Assembly: GCF_013177315.1 (NCBI RefSeq)
Contig: NZ_CP053661.1
Coordinates: 1,426,001-1,490,000, forward strand
From: Thermoleptolyngbya sichuanensis A183
GTDB lineage: Bacteria > Cyanobacteriota > Cyanobacteriia > Elainellales > Elainellaceae
DNA: 64,000 nt
Reading direction: 5' to 3'
In this document: positions 46,573 to 54,619 of the stretch, in pieces
Layout: each line of letters begins with the position of its first letter
Numbering within the stretch: the stretch's first letter is position 1
Translations under genes and position numbers: made by a program
The notes under the pieces: model-generated
What the model was told of the DNA's origin: nothing
What the model saw: only the letters and a program-made list of their open reading frames with translations
Database searches by the model: none

Positions 46573-47277
46573 TTATTTGAACGCTTTTTTCTCTGGAAAT
46601 TGATAGGTGAGCCACTTGCTGGTTTGCAGGTTTAGGTTCACCAGCAATTCGGCAAAGCGTACCCCTGCCGCCACTGGATCGACGCACGGTGCGCCCAGTT
46701 CCTCGCTTAGATAGTCTGCCATACCGCCCATGCCCGCGCAGCCCAGGATAATTGCCTCTGCGCCATCTTCGCTGAGCGCCAGTTCGCCCATGTGAACCAA
46801 TTCTTCCATCACCGCGTCGGGGTTTGCTTCGCACGCCAGCACGGGCATATCCACGCAGCGGATCGAGGCGCAGCGCTCCATCAGTCCCGTCTTTTTCACG
46901 ATCGCTTCGACCATGTGGTGGCTGCGGCGCAGCGTGGTGACGACTGACCAGCGGGGGGCGATCGCATTGGCCGCATACATCGACGCTTCGGCAATGCCAA
47001 CCACAGGCCGGGTCGTCACTTCGCGCACCGCATCCAGCCCCGGATCGCCCCAGCAGGCCAGCACATAGCCGTCCGTCATCGCTTCAGTCCGCTGCACCTC
47101 TGCCAGCACATGGGGAATTGCCAGGTATTCGTCGTAGTAGCTCTCGATCGAGGCGGGACCGTGGGCGGGGCAGGTGGTGAGGACTTCTGTTTCTCCAGAA
47201 ACGTTCGCCGTCGCAATCTGCTCGATGGAGTAGGTCATGTCGCGACTGGTGTTGGGGTTGATGACGTGGAGACGCAT
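46573..47277 (-). CDS. Aspartate/glutamate (hydantoin) racemase-family protein
   Basis: Cofactor-independent racemase fold, 234 residues. It starts MRLHVINPNTSRDMTYSIEQ, the usual hydantoin-racemase start. The paired catalytic cysteines are seen in LACWGDPGLD (about 75) and LGCAGMGGMAD (about 174), each with Gly neighbours. DPVAAGVRFAELL near the end is another family mark. It could racemise hydantoins, allantoin or an amino acid; the substrate is not deducible. It lies 30 bases downstream of the yraN-like gene and is likely in the same operon. Confidence 0.88.
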   Translation of the reverse strand: MRLHVINPNTSRDMTYSIEQIATANVSGETEVLTTCPAHGPASIESYYDEYLAIPHVLAEVQRTEAMTDGYVLACWGDPGLDAVREVTTRPVVGIAEASMYAANAIAPRWSVVTTLRRSHHMVEAIVKKTGLMERCASIRCVDMPVLACEANPDAVMEELVHMGELALSEDGAEAIILGCAGMGGMADYLSEELGAPCVDPVAAGVRFAELLVNLNLQTSKWLTYQFPEKKAFK

Positions 47278-47307
47278 TGGAGAGCTTGGGGTTGGGGGGA
47301 GCGATGG

Positions 47308-47838
47308 CTAAAGATGGCCGAAGGCGTTGGGCAGGTAGTGTTGCAGAGTGAGAGTGTAGTGGGCGATCGCCACGGGATGACCCAGCCGGATAGTGCCGTC
47401 TGGGAGGCTGCAATCGGGGCCGCTGTTCTGGGCAGGAGAATCAGAAGACTCAACAGAGCGCGATCGCCCCGCCACCAACGCCACGTCAAATCGGCAGTTG
47501 CTCCCGGCCCATTCTGGATATTCTGCCAGAAACAACTCCGCCGCCTGCCACAGCTTTGCCTGCTTTTGCGGCGTGACGGCCAGCAGACCGCCCGCGTCCC
47601 ATCCCGCGTTTCGCCGTGCCTTCACTTCGACAAAAGCTAGCGTAGCAGCCGCCCCAGAAGATTCTGGTAGCTGGGCAACCAAATCCAACTCACCCCAGCG
47701 ACAGCGCCACCGCTGCTGCAAAATGGTTGCCCCCTGCTGAACAAGCCACCGCGCTACCAGCGTTTCGGCCAAGCGCCCAAACTCACCCGATGCCGAGATG
47801 CGGGGATTTGGAACAGACTGAGGAGAGCGCTTGGGCAT
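47308..47838 (-). CDS. yraN: YraN-family (UPF0102) nuclease-fold protein
   Basis: A 176-residue protein with the PD-(D/E)XK-type core of the family: GEFGRLAETLVARWLVQQGA, the Asp in CRWGELDLVAQ and the FVEVKARR strand, followed by TPQKQAKLWQAAELFL. It is longer than E. coli YraN (131) because of an insert at about 125-155. The family role is uncertain, possibly related to DNA processing. It is the upstream gene of the racemase. Confidence 0.88.
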   Translation of the reverse strand: MPKRSPQSVPNPRISASGEFGRLAETLVARWLVQQGATILQQRWRCRWGELDLVAQLPESSGAAATLAFVEVKARRNAGWDAGGLLAVTPQKQAKLWQAAELFLAEYPEWAGSNCRFDVALVAGRSRSVESSDSPAQNSGPDCSLPDGTIRLGHPVAIAHYTLTLQHYLPNAFGHL

Positions 47839-47850
47839 GGGGCTTCAAAA

Positions 47851-47917
47851 GGTGAATCAGGGTGAATCAATAGGGATGAATCAAGGGGGGTGAATCAAGG
47901 GGGGTGAATCAAGGGCA
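47851..47917. repeat. Tandem GGTGAATCAA repeats
   Basis: Five imperfect units of GGTGAATCAAGGGG upstream of the yraN-like gene. They lie in its probable promoter region and could vary in number by slippage. Confidence 0.8.
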
Positions 47918-48237
47918 GAGATGGGCTGGGCGATCGCAGACTTTGGCAGGGATTCGGGTAGGATCAGTAAGGAAGAAGTCGTGTTGATTCTTGATTTTGG
48001 ATTTGCGATCTTGGATTCGCAATTTTGGATTGCTAGTCAGGGGTCTGCGGGTCTTCCTGCAATTTCATCCATAGTGCCACTCCAGAGAATTGACATAATC
48101 TTCTGTAGGGCTTTCCTGCAATTAATTTCTGCAATCAACTTCTGCAATCAACATAGCTTACTGTGCAACTTGGGATGCCAGGTAGGATGCTGGGTCAGAT
48201 GCTAGACAAAAGAATAATGTATGTAGACAAAAGAATA

Positions 48238-48795
48238 ATGCATGAAGTCTGGGCGCGGCTGGTGCGATGTGTCAATGGTGCTGAGCTTTGGCAATGTCTG
48301 CAAGCCTTGCTTTTGCCAGCCCGGCGGATGCTGGTGTGGAGCTTGGTGCTGGTGGGGGCGATCGCCCTACTGTCTCCGGTTCCTGCCCTAGCGCTCGACT
48401 ATAACCGCGAAAACCTGGTCGATGCCGACTTTTCGGGGCGCGACCTCACCGACTCCAGCTTTACCAAAGCCAACCTCCGCAACGCCAACCTCAGCCACAC
48501 GCAGCTACAGGGCGTTAGCTTCTTTGCGGCAAATCTGGAAGATGCCAACCTGGAAGCAGCTAACCTGACCAACGCCACCCTCGATTCGGCTCGCCTGGTG
48601 GAAGCTAACCTCAAAAACGCCATTCTGGAAGGTGCGTTTGCCTTTAACGCCCGATTTGAGGGCGCAATCATCGACGGGGCAGACTTTACCGATGTGCTGC
48701 TGCGGGAGGATATGCAGGACAAGCTCTGTGCGGTGGCTCAGGGCACGAATCCGGTTACAGGTCGCAACACCCGCGACACGCTGAATTGTTTTTAG
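48238..48795 (+). CDS. Exported pentapeptide-repeat protein
   Basis: Predicted lumenal or periplasmic right-handed quadrilateral beta-helix protein. After a hydrophobic signal segment ([22 protein letters not shown]) come about 20 pentapeptide units of the A(D/N)LXX type ([20 protein letters not shown] and onward), ending with two cysteines ([16 protein letters not shown]) that may form a disulphide. It resembles thylakoid-lumen TL20.3-like proteins. The start is uncertain: ATG 48238 is used; 48163 is also open. A 19-base segment, TAGACAAAAGAATAATGTAT, is nearly duplicated just before it. Confidence 0.88.
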   Translation: MHEVWARLVRCVNGAELWQCLQALLLPARRMLVWSLVLVGAIALLSPVPALALDYNRENLVDADFSGRDLTDSSFTKANLRNANLSHTQLQGVSFFAANLEDANLEAANLTNATLDSARLVEANLKNAILEGAFAFNARFEGAIIDGADFTDVLLREDMQDKLCAVAQGTNPVTGRNTRDTLNCF

Positions 48796-48820
48796 CGCTT
48801 CCCGTAAGATTAAACGCTAA

Positions 48821-48884
48821 ACCTCTTGCGTGAATCGTTGGGCGGCGGCGCTGCCCAACGATTCACGCTCTCAGAAAAGCATTT
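48821..48884. repeat. Dispersed palindromic repeat, copy 2
   Basis: Begins ACCTCTTGCGTGAATCGTT; the core 48828-48868 forms a stem of GCGTGAATCGTTGGGC with GCCCAACGATTCACGC (perfect, 16 bp). Very similar to 35961-36024, including the trailing AGAAAAGCATT. Compensating changes keep the stem stronger here. Confidence 0.88.
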
Positions 48885-48937
48885 GTGCGAGAAGTCTACT
48901 CATTAAACACTAAGTAGTACAAAATACAATCTTGCAC

Positions 48938-48969
48938 AAAAAAATCCCGTGCTTCATTCACACGGGATT
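48938..48969 (-). terminator. Intrinsic terminator of the hetZ-patU operon
   Basis: On the minus strand AATCCCGTG pairs with CACGGGATT around a nine-base loop and is followed by seven T residues. It lies 67 bases beyond the patU stop codon. Confidence 0.85.
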
Positions 48970-49036
48970 GGGTCGATTAGTTAGCTAGCTGTCTATTTCT
49001 GTGCGATACCAGCCTTTTGCAAGGCCAGATTTGGGC

Positions 49037-50047
49037 TTACTCGCCAAGGGCGATCGCAAACGAGAGCGAACTCGTACCCGCTTGCTCTAGCTCCACCTGC
49101 ACCGAGTAAGATTGCAGCGCTTCTACCTCCAGCAGTTCCAGGCTGACGGGGCCAGCATTGGCACGATGGGCAGTCTTTTCAACCTCGCTGCTTTGCAACT
49201 TCAGCCGTCCAGCGCAAGGCAGGTTCGCCACCAGGCGCAGGCTGCCCGATTCTAGCAGCATTGCCCGCAGAGTCAGCAAGCCAGCCGTGGTGTGCCACTC
49301 GCGCTCCAGCGTTGGCTGAGATGGGGAAACCGTCAGCACCAGCGTATTCAAAATTTCCCGCGCCGCCACCAGCGACAGCAACATTTGCTGAGGCTGGGTC
49401 GCTGCATCATAGTGGTCGAGTACGCCTTCCAGCACCGGGGCCGAGGTTCCGGAGCGGGCTGGAGCCGCCATGACATAGCCAGCCAAGTGGTTCAGCGCAT
49501 CTGATTCACCAGGAAACAGAGCTTCTACGGCTTGCACCAGCTTTCTGCCTTCTTGCAATGAGGATTGCAGGAGGGATTGGCACTGTTCCAGCAAGCGATT
49601 CAGCACGCCTTCGGGCATCGGCACGGGCAGGTTGAGTGCCTGCATTTGGGATGCCCAAACAGTTGCAGTCGCCAGCTCTGGCGCGAGGGCATCTTCATAC
49701 TCTCGCACTTCGGTTTCCCAGGGATAGAGGGGCGGTCGGCGCTCGATTTCCTCCCGCAACCGATGTCTCAACAAAGCATAAAAACGGTCTTGCACAGCAG
49801 GTATCTCTCCTGAATGGGATAATGGTGTGTCTTGAAAAGAAAAAACGTCCGACCCGGTCAAGTGGTTCAACAGCGTGTTGATCTCTTCCGAGTCGAGCAG
49901 ATTATCGTGATTCGATTGCGGATGTGCTGCATCCAACGCATCACGTCCAGCGTCTGAGCTGGTTTCCCCTGATGGTGCAGCAGTTGATTGATCTAGCTGT
50001 TGTAGGAGCCAGGAAACAATATCCTCAGCTTCTGAGTCACTATTCAT
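49037..50047 (-). CDS. patU: PatU-like protein
   Basis: A 336-residue, mostly soluble protein immediately downstream of hetZ, overlapping it by 8 bases. It begins MNSDSEAEDIVSWLLQQLDQ, has a Ser/Asp-rich linker, a helical middle part (VQDRFYALLRHRLREEIERR and PPLYPWETEVREYED) and a beta-rich C-terminal domain. Position and general layout match patU, which with hetZ controls heterocyst pattern in Anabaena; in lineages without heterocysts the pair remains with unknown function. I call it PatU mainly from operon context plus the PPLYPWE-type motif, so the assignment is less sure than for HetZ. Confidence 0.75.
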   Translation of the reverse strand: MNSDSEAEDIVSWLLQQLDQSTAAPSGETSSDAGRDALDAAHPQSNHDNLLDSEEINTLLNHLTGSDVFSFQDTPLSHSGEIPAVQDRFYALLRHRLREEIERRPPLYPWETEVREYEDALAPELATATVWASQMQALNLPVPMPEGVLNRLLEQCQSLLQSSLQEGRKLVQAVEALFPGESDALNHLAGYVMAAPARSGTSAPVLEGVLDHYDAATQPQQMLLSLVAAREILNTLVLTVSPSQPTLEREWHTTAGLLTLRAMLLESGSLRLVANLPCAGRLKLQSSEVEKTAHRANAGPVSLELLEVEALQSYSVQVELEQAGTSSLSFAIALGE

Positions 50048-51182
50048 CCCCTGCTACCCCTGCTCCGGACACAACATTGTTACGAATTTCCCAGGCCAGT
50101 TCTAGCAATTTAGACCATTGTTTTTGCACTTGGGTTGCCGTGCAGCCAAGAGATTGGGCGATCGCCCCGTCGGGTCTACCCTGCTGTTTGAGTTTTAGCA
50201 TCTCTTGCTGGGTTGTGCTGAGGCGGCTGAGCAGTTCGTCCCACTGCTGCGGCGTTAGCCCCAGATTTCGCTCCAGGTCTGCCTCTAGCCATTGATGCAC
50301 CAGTTCCCAGTGATGCGACATGGCAAAGCGAATCAGGTGATACTTGAACCGCTGCTGCAAATAGTCGCGCTGGCGGGGCGTAAGTCCCAGAATTTTTTCG
50401 ATTTCCTGCGTCGGCAAATCCTGGAGCCGTAGCGTGAAATAGTCGGCACAGTCCTTTTGCTGGCGCTCTTCCAAATAGCTGAGCAGTTCTGCCACCACAG
50501 TATGCCGCAGAGAGTCTTCTTCCACCTCTGGCTCTTGGGCGACCATCTGCTCTCGCACTTGCTGCATGGGTGCGCCGCTGCGGGATTGGTCGGTTTCGCC
50601 CGTTGCGCCCTCGGCGGCCTGCTCCATGTCCACCATCGTTTCAGGTGGCTGCTGCTGAGAAAAGGTCTGCGCCCGCAGAATGATCAGCTGCTGACTGCGG
50701 CGACCCGGCAGCGGAATCCGCCGCTTGCCATAACGCTCGGTAAAGGCCATATATTCCGCCAGATCCAGCGCGGTACGCGGGCTGTAGCTAGGGGCAAGCT
50801 GATTCTCACGTCGGAAGGCGTTGATGGCTTCGATGTAAAAGATTTGCAGAAAATCTTCGATCAGCCCTAGTCGCGCCTGATAGCTGGACTGCACCTGGGG
50901 CGGCGTGATGTAGCGATAGACCACGGCGCTGAGGGTGCTATGCAAGTCAACCCGACCCCGGCGCGACCCAAGCTGGTAATATTTCAAACACTGCTTAAGT
51001 CGGTGACGGGCAAGGGCAACCGACCAGGCATCGACCTCTCCAGACGACTGAATGCGCTTGCTTTCTGAACAAATGCGGGCGACCTCTCCGGTAATGCGGG
51101 ATGCCACGTCGCGGCAGTTTTGCTCAGACGCACGGGTGCATTGCTTCAGCTCGTTAAAAACCAGGTTAAAAATAGCCTCCAC
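50040..51182 (-). CDS. hetZ: HetZ-related DNA-binding regulator
   Basis: A 380-residue protein that reads as HetZ along its length: NELKQCTRASEQNCRDVASR, STLSAVVYRYITPPQVQSSY, AEYMAFTERYGKRRIPLPGR, RSQQLIILRAQTFSQQQPPE and DCADYFTLRLQDLPTQEIEK are conserved-looking blocks. The C-terminus (ILGLTPRQRDYLQQRFKYHL and AIAQSLGCTATQVQKQW) has sigma-region-4-like helix-turn-helix character. In Anabaena HetZ acts in early heterocyst differentiation together with HetR. The start used is GTG 51182; the open frame continues about 17 codons upstream without another usual start codon. The operon order hetZ-patU is kept. Confidence 0.87.
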   Translation of the reverse strand: MEAIFNLVFNELKQCTRASEQNCRDVASRITGEVARICSESKRIQSSGEVDAWSVALARHRLKQCLKYYQLGSRRGRVDLHSTLSAVVYRYITPPQVQSSYQARLGLIEDFLQIFYIEAINAFRRENQLAPSYSPRTALDLAEYMAFTERYGKRRIPLPGRRSQQLIILRAQTFSQQQPPETMVDMEQAAEGATGETDQSRSGAPMQQVREQMVAQEPEVEEDSLRHTVVAELLSYLEERQQKDCADYFTLRLQDLPTQEIEKILGLTPRQRDYLQQRFKYHLIRFAMSHHWELVHQWLEADLERNLGLTPQQWDELLSRLSTTQQEMLKLKQQGRPDGAIAQSLGCTATQVQKQWSKLLELAWEIRNNVVSGAGVAGDE

Positions 51183-51663
51183 GCCTTGGGTGCTCTCTCC
51201 CTGATGGATGTAGATCGTTACAACGTTAACACACCCCTACGGAGTGGCAAGGGTGGGGTAGTGCAGCCCCAGTCTGTGGCAGACTGGCGTTCTCGATCAA
51301 CAGCCTGATTCAAGTCAAGTCAGCAAGCCTACGGGTTGCTGGAGGGCGCTATTGTAGCGCTCCGAGGGAAACAGCCGTTGCTTCAGCAAGCTTTGCTTTA
51401 CCGCTCTGCTTTACTAAAGCCGCCGGCTAAAGCCGCTACCTAAAGCCACCAACTAAAGTTGCCACCTTTAGGAGTGATTCAGCGGCGATCGCCCGCCGTC
51501 CGTACAAAACCTGTACAAAAAGCATCTGTACGGAAACATCAGGCGGGCAAGCTAGACTCGTAAACGAGCTTCTGAACTAGACTGATGAGGATGATAGCCC
51601 AAAGCACACAGAGCGTCGTCAGTACTCAACGTCACGCAACACACAACGCCATTAGCAAACGGT
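51183..51663. promoter_or_regulatory. Divergent control region upstream of hetZ
   Basis: About 480 bases between hetZ (minus) and the 51664 gene (plus). A GGGG-N8-CCCC dyad (GGGGTAGTGCAGCCCC, about 51254-51269), GACTGGCGTTCTC and repeated TAAAGCC words (51415-51475) are visible. I cannot identify a HetR site by eye with confidence. Confidence 0.4.
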
Positions 51664-52134
51664 ATGACTCTGGATCAGCAGCTTCAAGACCTCGTTCAAA
51701 ATGCTCCCCAAGACGGTGCAACGCCCGCAGCAGTGGCAACGATCGCCCCTGCTCTCAGGGAGATTGCTCAACAGCTTCGCCACCTCCAATATTACATATT
51801 ACAAACCCTTGAGCAGCAATGGGTGATGACGACTTTAAACCATCGCAGCCAGACCAATGCTCAAAAAAACGTCGTCTACGCCTTCGCCAGCCTAAAGGAC
51901 GCAACGGCGAATCCGCTGGCAAAAGATCCCCAGATTATGGCGTTTCCAATGCCCGTCACGCACATCCTGTTTCAACTGGTAGCGATGACTAGCGTGGACA
52001 GCATTATCTTTTTTGAAGTGCCGGGGAATCTGAATACGGGCACTGAGGTCACTCGTGCCAACCTGCAAGCGCTGATTCAGGCGTTTTTGCAGCAGTCTCA
52101 GGGCAAAGCGCAAGTGCCGCCTGATATTGCATAG
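51664..52134 (+). CDS. Conserved hypothetical protein, 156 residues
   Basis: A soluble protein without recognised domain. The N-terminal half is helical (LQDLVQNAPQDG, IAPALREIAQQLRHLQYYIL, TLEQQWVMTTLNHRSQ). The C-terminal half has two hydrophobic strands (VVYAFASLKDA, HILFQLVAMTSVDSIIFFEV) and a final helix. It is transcribed divergently from hetZ, but a functional tie is not shown. No membrane or signal segment. Confidence 0.75.
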   Translation: MTLDQQLQDLVQNAPQDGATPAAVATIAPALREIAQQLRHLQYYILQTLEQQWVMTTLNHRSQTNAQKNVVYAFASLKDATANPLAKDPQIMAFPMPVTHILFQLVAMTSVDSIIFFEVPGNLNTGTEVTRANLQALIQAFLQQSQGKAQVPPDIA

Positions 52135-52205
52135 GCTTCGACTGCTAACACGGCTTGCCCAAAATCCGTCATATGCAGATAGCAAGCCGTGCTTTGTAGT
52201 TTATT

Positions 52206-52318
52206 TGCAGCGTATCGGTTCGCAGCGTATCGGTTCGCAGCGTATCGGTTCGCAGCGTATCGGTTCACAGCTTATTGGTTCGCAGCTTATTAGCTTACGG
52301 CTTATTGGTTTGCGGTTC
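52206..52318. repeat. 15-bp tandem repeat GCAGCGTATCGGTTC and derivatives
   Basis: Four near-perfect units followed by about four diverged ones (CAGCTTATTGGTTCG). Units are directly adjacent with no spacer, so this is a simple satellite and not a CRISPR. It can be translated in frame (repeats of SQRIG) but no convincing gene contains it. Confidence 0.85.
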
Positions 52319-52436
52319 ATTGCTGTTGGCCTTTGGGAGACTGTGGGGAACTATAAAATGTAGATGAAGCAGGCTGGATGTCCGCTGTCCGCATGTTCTG
52401 CTTGAGCAGCTTGTTTTTTACTCTCCGCGCAGGCCT

Positions 52437-52712
52437 ATGAATGCTCCCAGCAATGCCTTCAGGCGCGCCAACGACAGCTTCCGAAAAGCCGACCATGCAA
52501 GCTGGCATCGTCACCAGAGTCGCCTGCATATTTTGCGATCGCAGCTTGGGTTTACCGAAACGTCTCCTTCTCGCCCCAAGTCTTGCCTGGGCTGCGAACA
52601 TTATCACGGGGTTGCCTATGGCTATGGCGATCGCCGTCAAATGCTGATCTGCGGGTTTCATCCTTTTGGCTGGGAAGGTGAACTTTGTCCCGATTGGAGC
52701 GAAGGCCTGTAG
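52437..52712 (+). CDS. Small Cys-rich protein, 91 residues
   Basis: The basic, helical N-terminus (NAFRRANDSFRKADHASWHR) leads to a C-terminal segment with four cysteines in the order CLGC, ICGF, LCPDW, together with HYHG and GFHPFG histidines, a likely zinc- or iron-binding motif (CxGCxHYHG...CxxHP...CPDWE). Family function is not known to me. Monocistronic, followed by an AT-rich spacer with repeated AGAGCTTTT words. Confidence 0.72.
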   Translation: MNAPSNAFRRANDSFRKADHASWHRHQSRLHILRSQLGFTETSPSRPKSCLGCEHYHGVAYGYGDRRQMLICGFHPFGWEGELCPDWSEGL

Positions 52713-53008
52713 GACTCTTTTAAAGAGCTTTTCTAAAGAGCTTTTCTAAAGAACGCTTCTAGAGAGCTTTTTTACTTCTAGAGAGCTTTTTTAAACAAAA
52801 GGCAAGCGGCGATGCCGTTGGTTCTAATCATCAACAAAATGACCGTCAAGATTGATATAAATCTATGGCCATTTCTTTTTTTATCGAATATTTTCGATGA
52901 TTTACCACGGCAGCCTTGCCCCTACAGTGGATACCATGCAAGAGGCTCGTGGATTTTTTTGTAAAACTTGTGGAATTTACTGCGCTGAATAGATTGCGCT
53001 CAGCTTGC
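52713..53008. other. AT-rich spacer with AGAGCTTTT repeats
   Basis: It holds about five copies of a AAGAGCTTTTCT/AGAGAGCTTTTTT word (52718-52795), which can form small hairpins, and the promoter region of the M16 peptidase pair. Confidence 0.6.
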
Positions 53009-54562
53009 ATGACTTTGAAGACTCATCGGGCACGATTGGCCCTGATTCCTGTGGTTGCATTGGCTCTGCTGCTGGGCGTGTGGAGCCTGTTTCCGACCGT
53101 GGCGATCGCCCGCACCGCCCCCCGTTCTGAACCGCTGTCGATCCAGCCCTACATCGATCGGGTGGTCGATCGCGTAACCGAATTTACCCTCGACAATGGC
53201 ATGAAATTCATCGTGCTAGAGCGGCATCAGGCTCCGGTAATTTCGTTCATGACCTATGTAAATGTGGGAGCGGCCTACGAAGCCGCAGGCAAAACCGGAG
53301 CCGCCCATTTCCTGGAGCATCTGGCATTTAAGGGCACAACCCGCCTGGGCACCAGCGACTACGCCGCTGAACGGCCGCTGCTAGCTCGACTGGATCGGCT
53401 ATTTGACCGCATCCAGGTGGCCAAGGCCGCAGGGCAGACGGGTCGCGCCGCAGAGCTACAGGAAGAGTTTGACCGAGTGCGATCGCAGGCCGCGCAATAC
53501 GTCCGCCAAAACGAATATGGGCAGGTGGTGGAACGGGCAGGCGGCGTAGGGCTAAACGCGACCACCTCCGCGGACGCAACGCGCTACTTCTACAGCTTTC
53601 CGGCCAACAAGCTGGAACTATGGATGTCGCTAGAGTCCGACCGATTCCTTGATCCCGTCTTTCGTGAGTTTTACGAAGAAAAGGACGTAATCCTGGAAGA
53701 GCGGCGAATGCGGACGGACAACTCGCCCATCGGCAAGATGGTGGAAGCATTTCTAGAAGCGGGCTTTCCAGATCATCCCTACGGCCGCCCAATCATCGGC
53801 TACGAAGAAGATATTCGCAACCTGACCCGCCGAGATATTCAGGACTTTTTCGACACCTATTACACGCCAGACCGCATCACAATAGCGGTGGTGGGCGACG
53901 TTGATCCCGCCGAGGTGAAGCGGTTGGCAGAGATTTACTTTGGTCGCTTCCGCACTCGCAGCCGCGCCCCAAACATTACGGCTCCTCCGCCAAACCAGAC
54001 CGGGCCGCGAGAAGTGGTGCTGCGACAGAAGACGGAACCCTGGTATTTGGTCGGCTATCAGCGCCCTGCCAGCGACGATGCCGACAATGCCACTTATCAG
54101 ATTTTAGCCTCTGTGCTGACGGGCGGCCGCACCTCCCGACTCTACAAATCGCTGGTGGAAACGGGCATCTCGCTGAGTACGGATGTGGCAAATGGCTTTC
54201 CGGGCGATCGCTATTCCAACATGATGCTATTTTTCGCCCAAACCGCACCGGGACACACCATTGACGAAATCGCCACCATCCTCAACGCTGAGCTAGAGCG
54301 GCTGAAGACGGAGCCAGTCGCGCCCGCAGAACTAGAGCGGGTGAAGACCCAGGCGCGGGCAGGAATGCTGCAACTGCTGGCATCGAATCGGGGCATGGCT
54401 AGCCTGTTGCCGGAATATGAAGCAAATACTGGAGACTGGCGCAATTTATTTGAAGACCTGAAGGCGTTTGAATCGGTGACGGCAGAAGACGTGCAGCGGG
54501 TCGCCCAGTCGCTATTTGTGCCGCAAAAGCTGACGATTGGTAAGCTGCTGCCGGAGGAGTAG
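53009..54562 (+). CDS. M16-family zinc metallopeptidase, catalytic subunit
   Basis: Processing-peptidase-like protein of 517 residues from the ATG at 53009; a signal segment (ALIPVVALALLLGVWSLFPT) suggests export. The inverted zinc motif HxxEH is present as HFLEH (about 97-101), with a downstream Glu in EEKDVILEERR as third ligand. Compared with many members, an insertion follows the motif (RPLLARLDRLFDRIQVAKAA). The C-terminal half is the second M16 lobe. It is 57 bases upstream of a related gene lacking the zinc motif, together the usual M16B heterodimer. Confidence 0.93.
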   Translation: MTLKTHRARLALIPVVALALLLGVWSLFPTVAIARTAPRSEPLSIQPYIDRVVDRVTEFTLDNGMKFIVLERHQAPVISFMTYVNVGAAYEAAGKTGAAHFLEHLAFKGTTRLGTSDYAAERPLLARLDRLFDRIQVAKAAGQTGRAAELQEEFDRVRSQAAQYVRQNEYGQVVERAGGVGLNATTSADATRYFYSFPANKLELWMSLESDRFLDPVFREFYEEKDVILEERRMRTDNSPIGKMVEAFLEAGFPDHPYGRPIIGYEEDIRNLTRRDIQDFFDTYYTPDRITIAVVGDVDPAEVKRLAEIYFGRFRTRSRAPNITAPPPNQTGPREVVLRQKTEPWYLVGYQRPASDDADNATYQILASVLTGGRTSRLYKSLVETGISLSTDVANGFPGDRYSNMMLFFAQTAPGHTIDEIATILNAELERLKTEPVAPAELERVKTQARAGMLQLLASNRGMASLLPEYEANTGDWRNLFEDLKAFESVTAEDVQRVAQSLFVPQKLTIGKLLPEE

Positions 54563-54619
54563 GGGGTAGGGGTTGAATGTGCAGCGCCAGGGCAGGAAAG
54601 ATTTAGAGATTTAGAAGGC

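Noticed and set aside
51250-51275. A HetR-binding site before hetZ
   Set aside because: The GGGG-N8-CCCC dyad is too weak and I cannot match it to a known site without alignment.
52206-52318. Regular repeats suggesting a CRISPR array
   Set aside because: The 15-bp units abut directly with no unique spacers, and no cas gene is near.
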